A stretch of 64,000 bases of DNA from Brevibacillus porteri (GTDB taxonomy: Bacteria > Bacillota > Bacilli > Brevibacillales > Brevibacillaceae): contig NZ_PXZO01000064.1 of the NCBI RefSeq assembly GCF_003013475.1, forward strand, positions 62,001 through 126,000. Direction: 5' to 3'. Positions 30,761 through 38,826 of this stretch are shown here, in pieces (position 1 is the first letter of the stretch; each line of letters starts with the position of its first letter). A program made the translations under genes and the position numbers. The notes beneath the pieces were generated by a model. That model saw nothing but the letters and a program-made list of their open reading frames with translations, was not told where the DNA came from and did no database searches.

Positions 30761-32860
30761 GTGATGCCAATGAAAAATCAAATCTACCTTCGCCGGAAAA
30801 ATAAAATCATCGTACATCAGGGGCAGCAGCATGAACTGCCTACCTCTTATTTAGCTGCGGCTTTACGTAATATTGAGAGCTTGGGCTATACCTTTTCACT
30901 GGAATTGCTAGAAAGAATCCGGACGCTGTCGGAAGGAGAGTTTTTTGCGCTCTATTCGGACGTGGTAGCTGTGCTCAAGGTAAAGATCGGGGCATCCCGA
31001 CAGTACAAGCCGATGTATCCGAATTTTCCTAAGCAAGTCATGGAGGCCAGCGAGGGTGAGCTGTTTGTAAATGCGATCATTCACTATTTGACGTTGGACC
31101 TTCCTGTGCACGAAGTGAAAAAACGTTTGCCTTTGCTGCGAGAATCTCGCCTGAAGTTGATACATCTGGGCACAGACGAAGAGCTACTACAGGTAGGAAT
31201 GAACTTGCTCCGCTCCAATAGCTCGCTCTCTGCTACTGACAGGGAAGACTTGGAGGGCTTGATTCAGGCCTATGAAGGAATCGCAGAAGCTCTCCCAGCC
31301 GAGATTCCCCAAAAGGAAAACGTGGCGATTGCTGCTAGCCTGTTACTCAAATATGACAAGCTTCCTGCTACTTTTTTTGCCCACTATTGCAAGACAGCGA
31401 CAGATGTACTACGTCTTGCAGTGGCGCTGTCTGACGGGGATGTGAGCTTGGCGGAGCCTGCGAAATTTCGCAAGTTTAAGCGCGGCGAAAGAAGACTGCT
31501 CCTCGGCCTGCTGGAAGCCAGCTCGAATATCGTAGAAGACATGAATCGTTACAAAAACAGATGGATTCGTCTCGGGGAAATCTTGCATCCGTTTGAATAT
31601 AAGGATCGCTATCCGAAAGCGGCAGAAGCATTCGATATTTTGCGCAACAATCACAAGGTCGAGACGTTCAATAGCCAAGTAGAGCAGGCGTTGGTTCGTG
31701 CGGATGTGAATATGGCGATAAAGCTGCTCGAACAGCGTCCAGGGGAATTTGCCCGTCGTCTGGATCATTTGTTGCGTTTGACGGAGCAGGGGAGTTCAGT
31801 CCTTTCTGCCTTCGAGAAAATTGCGCACGGTGTATCGACTCCAGTTCTTTTGCAAGTCATGAATCACTTCGACAAACGGGATAGCTACGGGGAATGGCGG
31901 ACCTTTTTTCCGAAAGGGCAAGTGGCGAAAGTACAGGCAATTGAAAACCGAGTGCCAGGACTGCAAGAGGACATTAGACAGAAGGCAGCGGATATTTGCC
32001 GGACATCGTTGTTGAACCGTTTTGCCCAATTGCCCTCGCTGGGTAACGTCTATATCGACCCGCGGCTACAGGAGCATCTCGTTCCGTTTTCGATGCGATC
32101 CGCCAGCAAAGCACTACGCACGATTGCACGCGGCTCCCGGTTATCGATCCCGGATGGAGGGACGATTCGCTTTTTCCTGTGGTGGAAGGAAGGGATCGTC
32201 AACGATGTTCCTACAGGCAGAGTCGATATCGATTTGTCTGCCGTGCTCTATAACGAGGCTTGGAAGTACATGGAGCATATTTCCTATACCAATCTGCGTT
32301 CCGACAAGTATCAAGCGTGCCATAGCGGGGATATTGTGGAGGCTCCCAAAGGCGCGTGCGAATTCATCGACATCGACATTGATTCTGTCATCCGCTATGG
32401 CGGTCGATATGTCGTCATGAACCTGTATTCGTTTACGAGTCAGCCTTATTGCGATTTGCCCGAATGCTTCGCAGGCTGGATGATTCGTTCGGCGCCACAG
32501 ACAGGGGAGATTTTCGAGCCGCAGACGGTACAGGACAAGGTTGATCTCGCCGCCAATACGCGGATTTGTATCCCGGTCATTCTGGATCTCGTGGAGAGAA
32601 AAGTGATTTGGACGGATATCGCTCTGAATTCAGATCCGAGGTTTGCCAACAATGTGGAGTCCAATGCGGGAGGGGTGGAGCTGATGGGAAGAGCGCTCAC
32701 CTCGTTGGTGAAGCCTACCCTGCATGAGTTGTTCATGCTTCATGCGCAGGCGAGGGGGACGCTGACTGATCAAGCAGAAGAGGCAGATACGGTATTTTCT
32801 TTGGAAGAGGGAATTACGCCGTTTGATACGGAGATCATCATGGCGGATTTCTTGCAGTAA
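30761..32860 (+). CDS. Large cytoplasmic protein with C-terminal TerD-like domain
   Basis: A 699-residue protein with no signal or membrane helix. Residues 1-440 are mostly helical and charged, with no recognised domain. Residues ~455-690 resemble a TerD/calcium-binding beta-sandwich: VDIDLSAVLYNEAW, FIDIDIDSVIRYGGRYVVMNLYSF and SDPRFANNVESNAGG. The arrangement recalls the MXAN_6230/SCO0854-type proteins linked to tellurite-resistance (Ter) stress systems, but no other ter gene is near. The start is unclear: GTG 30761, ATG 30764 or ATG 30770, none with a ribosome site, because the T-run of the RNA element ends one base before 30761. Confidence 0.75.
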   Translation: MMPMKNQIYLRRKNKIIVHQGQQHELPTSYLAAALRNIESLGYTFSLELLERIRTLSEGEFFALYSDVVAVLKVKIGASRQYKPMYPNFPKQVMEASEGELFVNAIIHYLTLDLPVHEVKKRLPLLRESRLKLIHLGTDEELLQVGMNLLRSNSSLSATDREDLEGLIQAYEGIAEALPAEIPQKENVAIAASLLLKYDKLPATFFAHYCKTATDVLRLAVALSDGDVSLAEPAKFRKFKRGERRLLLGLLEASSNIVEDMNRYKNRWIRLGEILHPFEYKDRYPKAAEAFDILRNNHKVETFNSQVEQALVRADVNMAIKLLEQRPGEFARRLDHLLRLTEQGSSVLSAFEKIAHGVSTPVLLQVMNHFDKRDSYGEWRTFFPKGQVAKVQAIENRVPGLQEDIRQKAADICRTSLLNRFAQLPSLGNVYIDPRLQEHLVPFSMRSASKALRTIARGSRLSIPDGGTIRFFLWWKEGIVNDVPTGRVDIDLSAVLYNEAWKYMEHISYTNLRSDKYQACHSGDIVEAPKGACEFIDIDIDSVIRYGGRYVVMNLYSFTSQPYCDLPECFAGWMIRSAPQTGEIFEPQTVQDKVDLAANTRICIPVILDLVERKVIWTDIALNSDPRFANNVESNAGGVELMGRALTSLVKPTLHELFMLHAQARGTLTDQAEEADTVFSLEEGITPFDTEIIMADFLQ

Positions 32861-32873
32861 GGTTAGGGGATGT

Positions 32874-32912
32874 AAGGCTTGGGTTCGGTATTGTACCGGA
32901 CTCAAGCCTTTT
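32874..32912 (+). terminator. Terminator of the TerD-like gene
   Basis: AAGGCTTG pairs with CAAGCCTT, with an inner CGGTA/TACCG stem, followed by TT. It lies 14 bases after the stop. Confidence 0.88.
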
Positions 32913-33020
32913 CAGTTTGTCTATTCTAGCTAAAAATTTTTCTCCTTTGTTCATGAAAATTTCAAATAAAACCCAATTAATAGTCAGAACGAGCTATTTT
33001 TTTGCTAGTAACTGGAACTC

Positions 33021-33026
33021 TATAAT
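33021..33026 (+). promoter_or_regulatory. -10 element of the E1-like gene cluster
   Basis: A perfect TATAAT 48 bp before the first start codon, preceded at 17 bp by a T-rich, weak -35. Transcription would start near 33033, leaving a roughly 40-base leader with a GGAGG site and no room for a precursor peptide gene. Confidence 0.45.
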
Positions 33027-33073
33027 GGCAAATGTAAATGGTCAATTGAAATTGGAAAGAGGAGGAAAAAGAA

Positions 33074-33922
33074 GTGGAAGCGGATTCGTTTTATTGGGAA
33101 ATGGTCAAGAAAAATATTGGGGTGTATACCGCTGAGGAACAAAAACGCTTAAAGGAAGGAAAGATCATCATATTTGGACTCGGCGGGGTTGGGGGGATGG
33201 AAGCGATTCTTTGCGCCCGCATGGGGATCGGGCAGGTCACTGGAGTAGACCCGGATGAATTCGAAGTTTCTAACATCAATCGTCAAATGCTGGCAACGGT
33301 ACATTCATTGGGTAAATCAAAAGCGGCGACGGCTGAAGAAGTTCTTCAGTCCATCAACCCATACATATCTGTTCGATGCGTCCAAGCAAATGTTGATGAA
33401 GACAATGTGCTTGAACTGATGAAAGGGCATGATCTGGTGATTGAAGCAGTGGACGATATACCCTCCCGCGTCATCATCCACCGGACCGCTCGTGAGCTGG
33501 GCATACCAAGCGTGGGCATGTCAGGGAGCCCCCCAACCCGCGGGTTTGTCTCTTCCTTTTTTCCAGACGGCATCTCGTACGAAACAGCATTGAACATTCC
33601 AGGAGCAGGGGAAAAGTTGACCAATGAAGCGTTACGCCAAGAGATTGCTGACATAAAAAAAGCCAGGGCCTGGCACTCTGTCAAAGAAGGAGCTCCAAAG
33701 GAATGGGCAGAGGATTTTTGTGAGGGAAAGGCTGGCTGGATTATTACACCAGTTCGTGCCCATCTCATAGCGCTTTTCAGCTTTCATGAAGCTGTGCAAA
33801 TCTTGACGGGCAGAGAACCGTTGGCACGTGCACCCAAAGGAGTTCTCATTAATCTAGATACGGACACACCGGTAAAAGTGACAACTCCCCCTGATGGAAC
33901 GTGGAACTATGCAACACTATAA
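33074..33922 (+). CDS. E1/ThiF/MoeB-like adenylating enzyme, paralogue A
   Basis: A 282-residue Rossmann protein of the E1-like superfamily, which activates a carboxylate (often a protein C-terminus) as acyl-adenylate. The nucleotide loop is GLGGVGG (residues 35-41). The adenine/ribose motif DPDEFEVSNINRQ, the conserved lysine after SLGKSKA and EAVDDIPSR are all present. The zinc-binding CxxC pairs and the ThiF catalytic Cys loop are absent, so sulfur transfer as in ThiF is unlikely. GTG 33074 follows GAGGAGG. It is first of five rightward genes and paralogous to the next, sharing a GTWNYATL-type end. The substrate is unknown. Confidence 0.88.
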   Translation: MEADSFYWEMVKKNIGVYTAEEQKRLKEGKIIIFGLGGVGGMEAILCARMGIGQVTGVDPDEFEVSNINRQMLATVHSLGKSKAATAEEVLQSINPYISVRCVQANVDEDNVLELMKGHDLVIEAVDDIPSRVIIHRTARELGIPSVGMSGSPPTRGFVSSFFPDGISYETALNIPGAGEKLTNEALRQEIADIKKARAWHSVKEGAPKEWAEDFCEGKAGWIITPVRAHLIALFSFHEAVQILTGREPLARAPKGVLINLDTDTPVKVTTPPDGTWNYATL

Positions 33923-33952
33923 CGATTTTGAAAGAACAAAGGAGATGATCGC

Positions 33953-34813
33953 ATGTCATTGATAGAAAATAGGGAATTATATAACAATAGTTTTACCCGC
34001 AATTTCGGAATCATTACGAGTGAGGAGCAAGCCAAACTGCGAAATGCTAGGGTAACGGTGGTAGGTGCAGGCGGCGTGGGAGGAATCACATTGATTCAAC
34101 TCGCCCGGATGGGTGTAGGGAAGCTTCATGTCATCGATCAAGACTCGTTTGAAGAAAGTAATCTCAATCGCCAAATGCTCAGCTTTGTCAGCAAAATCAA
34201 CTCTCCCAAGGCGGAAGTAGCGAAGGAAATACTTCACGATATCAATCCAGAGCTGGAAGTAAAGGTAACAAGGGAGTTTGTTACCGAAGAAAATGCACAT
34301 GATCTGCTGGGTGATACAGATGTGATTGTAGATGCTACGGATAATCTGGTTGCACGGGTAATCATCCATAGAACAGCAGCCGATATGGGTATTCCCTCCA
34401 TCTGGATTGCGGTAACACCACCTTTCCGCGGAGGAGTCATGTGCATGACACCCGACTCCTTGCCCTATGAGGTCGTCATGAGACACCCTTCCTATCAACA
34501 GCCTCTCACGCCAGAGATGCGTGAAAAAATTAATCAGATCAAAGACGAGCGTGCAAAGTATTCCGTATCGCAAGGCGCCTTGCCTGAATGGGCAGATGCC
34601 TATGTAAAGAGAGAGGCTCCATGGGCAGTGCTTGCTCCGGTAGCGAATATCGTCGGAGTATTGGCTAGCTTTGAGGCATTCAAACTAATCATTCAGAGAC
34701 CAGACCTATTGCCAGCCGTTGCTCCCAATCTAGTCAAAGTCAATTTAGCTTCCGTCCAAATGGTACAGGTGGAAGCCCCGGCAGAGGGAAGCTGGGATAA
34801 CACGCTACTATAA
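33953..34813 (+). CDS. E1/ThiF/MoeB-like adenylating enzyme, paralogue B
   Basis: A 286-residue paralogue of the preceding protein. It has GAGGVGG (residues 38-44), DQDSFEESNLNRQ, NSPKAEVA and VDATDNLVAR, closer to the canonical MoeB/ThiF residues than paralogue A. Both contain the shared IIHRTA...GIPS segment and both end in a G-W-N-LL pattern (GSWDNTLL here). Zinc CxxC motifs are again missing. The two probably form a heterodimer or act on successive substrates; that is inference. ATG 33953 has AAAGGAGATGATC upstream. It lies 30 bp after paralogue A and 8 bp before the DUF441 gene. Confidence 0.88.
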   Translation: MSLIENRELYNNSFTRNFGIITSEEQAKLRNARVTVVGAGGVGGITLIQLARMGVGKLHVIDQDSFEESNLNRQMLSFVSKINSPKAEVAKEILHDINPELEVKVTREFVTEENAHDLLGDTDVIVDATDNLVARVIIHRTAADMGIPSIWIAVTPPFRGGVMCMTPDSLPYEVVMRHPSYQQPLTPEMREKINQIKDERAKYSVSQGALPEWADAYVKREAPWAVLAPVANIVGVLASFEAFKLIIQRPDLLPAVAPNLVKVNLASVQMVQVEAPAEGSWDNTLL

Positions 34814-34821
34814 AGACTCCT

Positions 34822-35271
34822 ATGTTGCATACCACCATTATCTTACTGGTAATCGCCCTCTTGTCATTAGTGGCAAAGGATCTGGTTCTCGTCTACGCTT
34901 CCCTCTTGCTGCTCGGATTATCTTTGCTAAAAGCAGTGCCTGTCATGGATGCAATCCAAAAACCAATTTTCCATGTGGGTCTGTTTTGTCTAATGGTATT
35001 CTTGTTGATTCCGATTGCCAAAGGAAAATATGATTTCATCTCCCTTGGCAAGGAAATGGTCAGTTGGAAAGCAACGATAGCCATTTTAGCAGGTTTTATC
35101 ATCTCTTATGTCGGGGGAAAAGGCTTAAGTATTTTGCCAGATCAACCGGTTGTTTTCATAGGCGTAACACTTGGAACACTTTTGGCAGTGCTACTGACTA
35201 ATGGGCTGCCTGCAGGCTTAATCATTGCAGCAGGATGCATTGCGTTGCTGTCAAGAATCTTCAATTTCTAG
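34822..35271 (+). CDS. DUF441 family membrane protein
   Basis: The 149-residue protein has four to five membrane helices and resembles DUF441 (YeaL/YtwI type): AKDLVLVYASLLLLGLSLLK near the N-terminus, a middle GKYDFISLGKEM loop, and VVFIGVTLGTLLAVLLTNGLPAG toward the end. The family has no proven function and is usually a single gene. Its place within this cluster suggests it may carry a product or precursor across the membrane; this is inference. ATG 34822 follows the previous stop by 8 bp. Confidence 0.8.
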   Translation: MLHTTIILLVIALLSLVAKDLVLVYASLLLLGLSLLKAVPVMDAIQKPIFHVGLFCLMVFLLIPIAKGKYDFISLGKEMVSWKATIAILAGFIISYVGGKGLSILPDQPVVFIGVTLGTLLAVLLTNGLPAGLIIAAGCIALLSRIFNF

Positions 35272-35307
35272 CACCCTCTAAATCTACTTTGAAAGAAGTG
35301 CCAAACT

Positions 35308-36411
35308 ATGAATCTCAATCATCAAATGAAAAATCATTTTCTTATGCTAGTCCTATCTTTAGGGCTGCTTGTTCAAGGGTGTTCAATTCCTGATTCCCCC
35401 AATCAAAATAGTACAACACAAGCTCAATCTGTAGTGGAATCAACCAGTGAAATCGTAACGGAAGAACTGAAAGTGCCAAGCATCGATCAGGACGTCTCCT
35501 TATATGTGAGGCATATGAGTGCCAAAAACAAGGAAAAGTTCACCAATAATGAGGTTGTATTGTTTCTTGAACCGTTTAGCGTACCTACCGCCCAAGCATT
35601 TGATGTTCCGGGATACTCCTGGATGGAGGAATACGCAAAGCAGGGTTACGACACATGGGCGATGGACTTCCGAGGGTTTGGGCATTCTACCCGACCAGTT
35701 GAAATGGATCAACCACCTGTAAAGAATGCTCCTGTCGTCCGTGCCACTGAGGCGGTAAAAGATCTGGAGGCTGTCGTCCAGCACATAAAGAAAACGCGAC
35801 AAGTAGATAAAATCAGTATCGTAGGATGGTCTTGGGGTGGAGTTGTTGCGGGGATGTACGCGACTGAACATTCCGATGATATTGAAAAACTCGTGCTTTA
35901 TGGTGTTATGCATGGTTTTTCTTTGCCTTTGATGGCAACTCCATTTGAAGCAAAAGGGAAGCCAGGTGAAATCAATCCCCAATTACCAGCGTACCAGGTT
36001 GTCCAGTTTGACAAGGCCATGCACCATTGGCACATGATGCTAGATAAACGTGATCTGGTTTCTGGTGAGGCAATGAATGCTGTATCCAAGGTCTTCGTAA
36101 ATTCTGATCCTAACAGCAGCAAGCAACCTGAACAATCCATCCGCCGTCCAATGGGACCTTTGGTAGATCTGTATTACATCTGGACGGACAGACCCATTTT
36201 TGATGCAGCGAAAATTACAACGCCAGTGTTGATCATTCGAGGAGATCTGGACTTTTTTGCCGATAAGTCCCTCTTCCATAAGCTAACCAATGCATCTGCA
36301 AAACAAGAAGTGGTTATCAAAGATGCAACACATTGGGTGTTGTATGAAAAAAATCGTGATCAACTCTTGCGCGAAACAGACGAATTCCTGAAAAAGGAAG
36401 TAAACCCGTAA
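35308..36411 (+). CDS. Exported lipoprotein alpha/beta-hydrolase
   Basis: A 367-residue serine hydrolase-fold protein on the outer face of the membrane: the lipobox LVQGC gives lipid Cys 25, followed by a Ser/Thr/Gln-rich linker. The nucleophile S175 lies in the elbow GWSWGG, the acid is D313 or D315 in RGDLDFF and the base H342 in DATHWVL. A DFRGFGHST oxyanion/strand motif is near residue 130. The substrate is unknown. In this cluster it may hydrolyse or release the made compound outside the cell, or protect the producer. ATG 35308 has GAAAGAAG upstream, a moderate site. Confidence 0.87.
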   Translation: MNLNHQMKNHFLMLVLSLGLLVQGCSIPDSPNQNSTTQAQSVVESTSEIVTEELKVPSIDQDVSLYVRHMSAKNKEKFTNNEVVLFLEPFSVPTAQAFDVPGYSWMEEYAKQGYDTWAMDFRGFGHSTRPVEMDQPPVKNAPVVRATEAVKDLEAVVQHIKKTRQVDKISIVGWSWGGVVAGMYATEHSDDIEKLVLYGVMHGFSLPLMATPFEAKGKPGEINPQLPAYQVVQFDKAMHHWHMMLDKRDLVSGEAMNAVSKVFVNSDPNSSKQPEQSIRRPMGPLVDLYYIWTDRPIFDAAKITTPVLIIRGDLDFFADKSLFHKLTNASAKQEVVIKDATHWVLYEKNRDQLLRETDEFLKKEVNP

Positions 36412-36424
36412 GGATGTGCTGGAA

Positions 36425-37843
36425 ATGAAGCCGTTTCAAATTTTGGATGCAACACTGCGAGAAGGAGAGCAGCAATCAGGCGTGCGCTTCACATGCGAAG
36501 ACAAGATTCGCATCCTGCATCTCTTGGAAAGCTATCAGATAGACCTCATAGAAGTGGGCCATCCTGGAATTTCTGCCCTGGATGAAGAAATCTGCCGAAA
36601 AGTGGCTCAATCGGCAAGACGAGCGCAAATATTAATGCATGCGAGAGCTACTGTTGAAGAAGTACATGCAGTAAAGCGCGCCAAAGCAGACTGGGTGGGG
36701 ATTTGGGCTTCCATTAATGATGTGTCTATCCAAACCAAATTCAGTCATCACCAGGAAAGCTATATACAAGAGAAAGTCCAACAAGCTGTTATCGAAGCAA
36801 AAAAGCTTGGCTTACAGGTTAGATTCACGATTGAAGACGCTTCACGGACAGAGTGGGAAAAGATATCCAGCTTAGGTCATGTTGCTTTGCAGGCAGGCGC
36901 AGATCGCATTAGTTTGGCAGATACTGTCGGGATATGGGAGCCTGATACATGCAAAAAAATTGTAACTCGTGCCATTGAGGAATTTGGATGCGAAATTGAA
37001 GTTCATCTGCATAATGATCTTGGTCTTGCTCAAGCGAATGCGTTGGCGGCTATTGATGCAGGCGCTTCTGTCATTGATGCGACAATTTTAGGAATCGGCG
37101 AAAGAGCTGGTATTACTGACTTGATCCAGCTTACTGTTGCGTTGCAAAAGCTTCGAAATGATCATCGTTATTCTTTGGATAGAATTCCCGAGCTTGTACA
37201 AGTGATACGTCTGACGACAGGGTATAGACCGGACGAACTGCGCCCAATCGCTGGGCAAAATGCCTTTACGCATACATCGGCTTACCATGTTCAAGCCGTA
37301 AAGAGGAATTCCAAAGCGTATGAGCCATTTCCTCCCGAAACAATTGGAAGAACACGGCTTCTCGAAGAAAAGCGTCCTCCAATAGGAAGCCCAAAGCTGC
37401 CTGTTTCTTTACAGGTAGGAAAGCCGTTTCCAAAAGGTGCTTCAGAGCTACAGTATCATCGTGATGGTCCAGGGATACGCTGGGTTATGATGGATTCGCG
37501 TGTTGATGAGCGAGCCTCATTCTATGTGATCCAAAGGATATTTGGATTATGCGATTTGTCCGGTATTCCTGAAAAACATGTAGACAGACATGCGCATCAT
37601 TGTGACAGTGCCTTCCTCTTTTGGGGAGATGCATCTGATGGCACTGGTCTGGTGTGTCATGTTCAACTCGGTGAAGAAGAGAAGACTGTTGAGAGTCCTG
37701 CAGCTATTTTTATCCCAGCAGGCGTCGAGCATTCCTATCACTATGTGTCAGGGCACGGAACTTATACAAATATTGTATTGTCACCTGAATACAACAAAAG
37801 CCTTTTGGTTTCAGCAGCATCTTCTGAAATACCAGTGACCTAA
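36425..37843 (+). CDS. Isopropylmalate/homocitrate-synthase-like enzyme fused to a cupin domain
   Basis: A 472-residue two-domain protein. Residues 1-310 are a DRE-TIM/HMGL-like aldolase domain: LDATLREGEQQ (residues 7-17) starts barrel strand 1, VHLHNDLGLAQANA supplies the metal-binding HxH, and GERAGITDL follows. Such enzymes join an acyl-CoA to a 2-oxo acid. Residues ~340-465 form a metal cupin with H385-VDR-H389-A-H391-H392 and, in the second motif PAGVEHSYHY, H436. I know of no described protein with this fusion. ATG 36425 has AAGGA 10 bases upstream. It lies last in the five-gene cluster, 13 bp after the hydrolase gene, and points to small-molecule biosynthesis. Confidence 0.85.
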   Translation: MKPFQILDATLREGEQQSGVRFTCEDKIRILHLLESYQIDLIEVGHPGISALDEEICRKVAQSARRAQILMHARATVEEVHAVKRAKADWVGIWASINDVSIQTKFSHHQESYIQEKVQQAVIEAKKLGLQVRFTIEDASRTEWEKISSLGHVALQAGADRISLADTVGIWEPDTCKKIVTRAIEEFGCEIEVHLHNDLGLAQANALAAIDAGASVIDATILGIGERAGITDLIQLTVALQKLRNDHRYSLDRIPELVQVIRLTTGYRPDELRPIAGQNAFTHTSAYHVQAVKRNSKAYEPFPPETIGRTRLLEEKRPPIGSPKLPVSLQVGKPFPKGASELQYHRDGPGIRWVMMDSRVDERASFYVIQRIFGLCDLSGIPEKHVDRHAHHCDSAFLFWGDASDGTGLVCHVQLGEEEKTVESPAAIFIPAGVEHSYHYVSGHGTYTNIVLSPEYNKSLLVSAASSEIPVT

Positions 37844-37887
37844 GAGGTACAGGAATTTGTTGAGTTTGAAGAGTGGGCGGCCATCTG

Positions 37888-37919
37888 GGCATGAGTACGG
37901 TATCGACCGGGCTCATGCC
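37888..37919. terminator. Hairpin after the E1-like cluster
   Basis: GGCATGAG pairs with CTCATGCC, with an inner CGGT/ACCG stem. The T-run is short. It lies between the rightward cluster and the leftward dipeptidase gene and may serve both. Confidence 0.6.
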
Positions 37920-37937
37920 TTGCTTGATTATTTGTGG

Positions 37938-38630
37938 TTACATCGACAAAACCCCGCCATAGATCGGCTCTTGCTGCGTTTTTTGTCCCCAAGTGCGCGT
38001 TCCGTATTCGAAATGCCACCATTCTTTCGGATAGTTGACGAATCCGGCAGCCGTCATCAAATGATAAAGCAGTCGGCGATTGTCTCGAATCTCGATGTCC
38101 TTTTGCTTAGACTGTGCCAACTCTTCATAATAGCGAGTGGAAGCCAGTTCACTGAAATCATCGAAGTCTGTCCCCATCTCCAGCCAGCCATCAGGCCCTG
38201 CGATAGTCAGATCCACTGCACCGCCGGATAGGTGAGGGGACGGTTTGGAGAGGTCTGTTGTTGGATAAGCGACGAATTTGCTCAATTCTTCCGTGAGGGC
38301 GGGTCCTTCCTGCCAGCCTTGTAATAGCAAGGCTTCGCGGAAACGATCATACAAGGATGCCTGTACCTCAAATGAGCGCCAGCCGTCCAACACGACGAGC
38401 TTGTAGCCAACAGGCAGTTGCGCGGCTGCCATGGCGAGCTTGCGTGCTGCCCCTTCTCGCAAAAAGGCTTCTGGCTGTGTTCCGGCATAGCCCTCGTGGT
38501 AGTAGGCTGGATAGACTGTGATTTGAGCTGAAAGGGAAGAGAGGGGAATCATCGGTTCGCCGCATTCCTTGATCGGCAGTGGGCTAGGCAGGACCATGTC
38601 TGGTATTTTTGGAATCGGAGGAAATAGCAT
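37938..38630 (-). CDS. VanX/DdpX-type D-Ala-D-Ala dipeptidase
   Basis: The 230-residue zinc peptidase of family M15D cleaves D-alanyl-D-alanine. The conserved set is visible: R85 in GWRSF, zinc ligands H133 and D140 in PHLSGGAVDL, catalytic E203 and zinc ligand H206 in EWWHFEYG. No signal peptide is seen, so it acts in the cytoplasm. Alone, without vanH and vanA-type ligase genes, it most likely has a role in wall recycling or sporulation rather than glycopeptide resistance. The start ATG 38630 has only a weak GTGGTG ribosome site. It is a single leftward gene. Confidence 0.9.
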   Translation of the reverse strand: MLFPPIPKIPDMVLPSPLPIKECGEPMIPLSSLSAQITVYPAYYHEGYAGTQPEAFLREGAARKLAMAAAQLPVGYKLVVLDGWRSFEVQASLYDRFREALLLQGWQEGPALTEELSKFVAYPTTDLSKPSPHLSGGAVDLTIAGPDGWLEMGTDFDDFSELASTRYYEELAQSKQKDIEIRDNRRLLYHLMTAAGFVNYPKEWWHFEYGTRTWGQKTQQEPIYGGVLSM

Positions 38631-38736
38631 GACTGCACACCACTTTCGATTGTTTTGCCAATAGGGTAACGAAAAACATCAGGCATGTAAACGGTCATTA
38701 TCTTAAATTTTCTGCTAATAGTCACCAGCGACGAAT

Positions 38737-38772
38737 CGGCAGCTTTTGCTTGAATCCTCGGTAGCTTTTGCT
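38737..38772 (+). repeat. Tandem 14-bp direct repeats in the cobalamin operon promoter
   Basis: CGGCAGCTTTTGCT (38737-38750) and CGGTAGCTTTTGCT (38759-38772) differ at one base and are exactly 22 bp apart, two helical turns. They overlap the putative promoter and could bind a regulator. Confidence 0.6.
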
Positions 38773-38777
38773 ATTAT
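38746..38777 (+). promoter_or_regulatory. Candidate promoter of the cobalamin operon
   Basis: TTGCTT (38746-38751) and an extended -10 TGCTATTAT (TGn plus TATTAT, 38772-38777). Transcription would begin about 40 bases before the riboswitch. Confidence 0.45.
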
Positions 38778-38826
38778 TAAAGCAAGTGCTTGTCAACGGA
38801 ACGAACGACATTTATATATGGAAGAG

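Noticed and set aside
30761-32860. A tellurite-resistance (ter) operon
   Set aside because: Only the C-terminal domain is TerD-like. No terA, terB, terC or terZ gene is adjacent.
32917-33135. 72-codon open frame overlapping the first E1-like gene, considered as a precursor peptide
   Set aside because: It begins upstream of the predicted transcription start, has no ribosome site, and runs into the E1 gene in another frame. I see no credible precursor peptide.
33074-34813. Thiamin or molybdopterin biosynthesis (ThiF/MoeB) for the E1 pair
   Set aside because: No thiS, thiG, moaD or moaE is near, and the zinc-binding CxxC pairs and catalytic cysteine of those enzymes are missing.
37938-38630. 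VanX-type dipeptidase as evidence of a vancomycin-resistance cluster
   Set aside because: No vanH, D-Ala-D-Lac ligase, vanY, or vanRS genes adjoin it; single VanX-like enzymes are common in spore formers.
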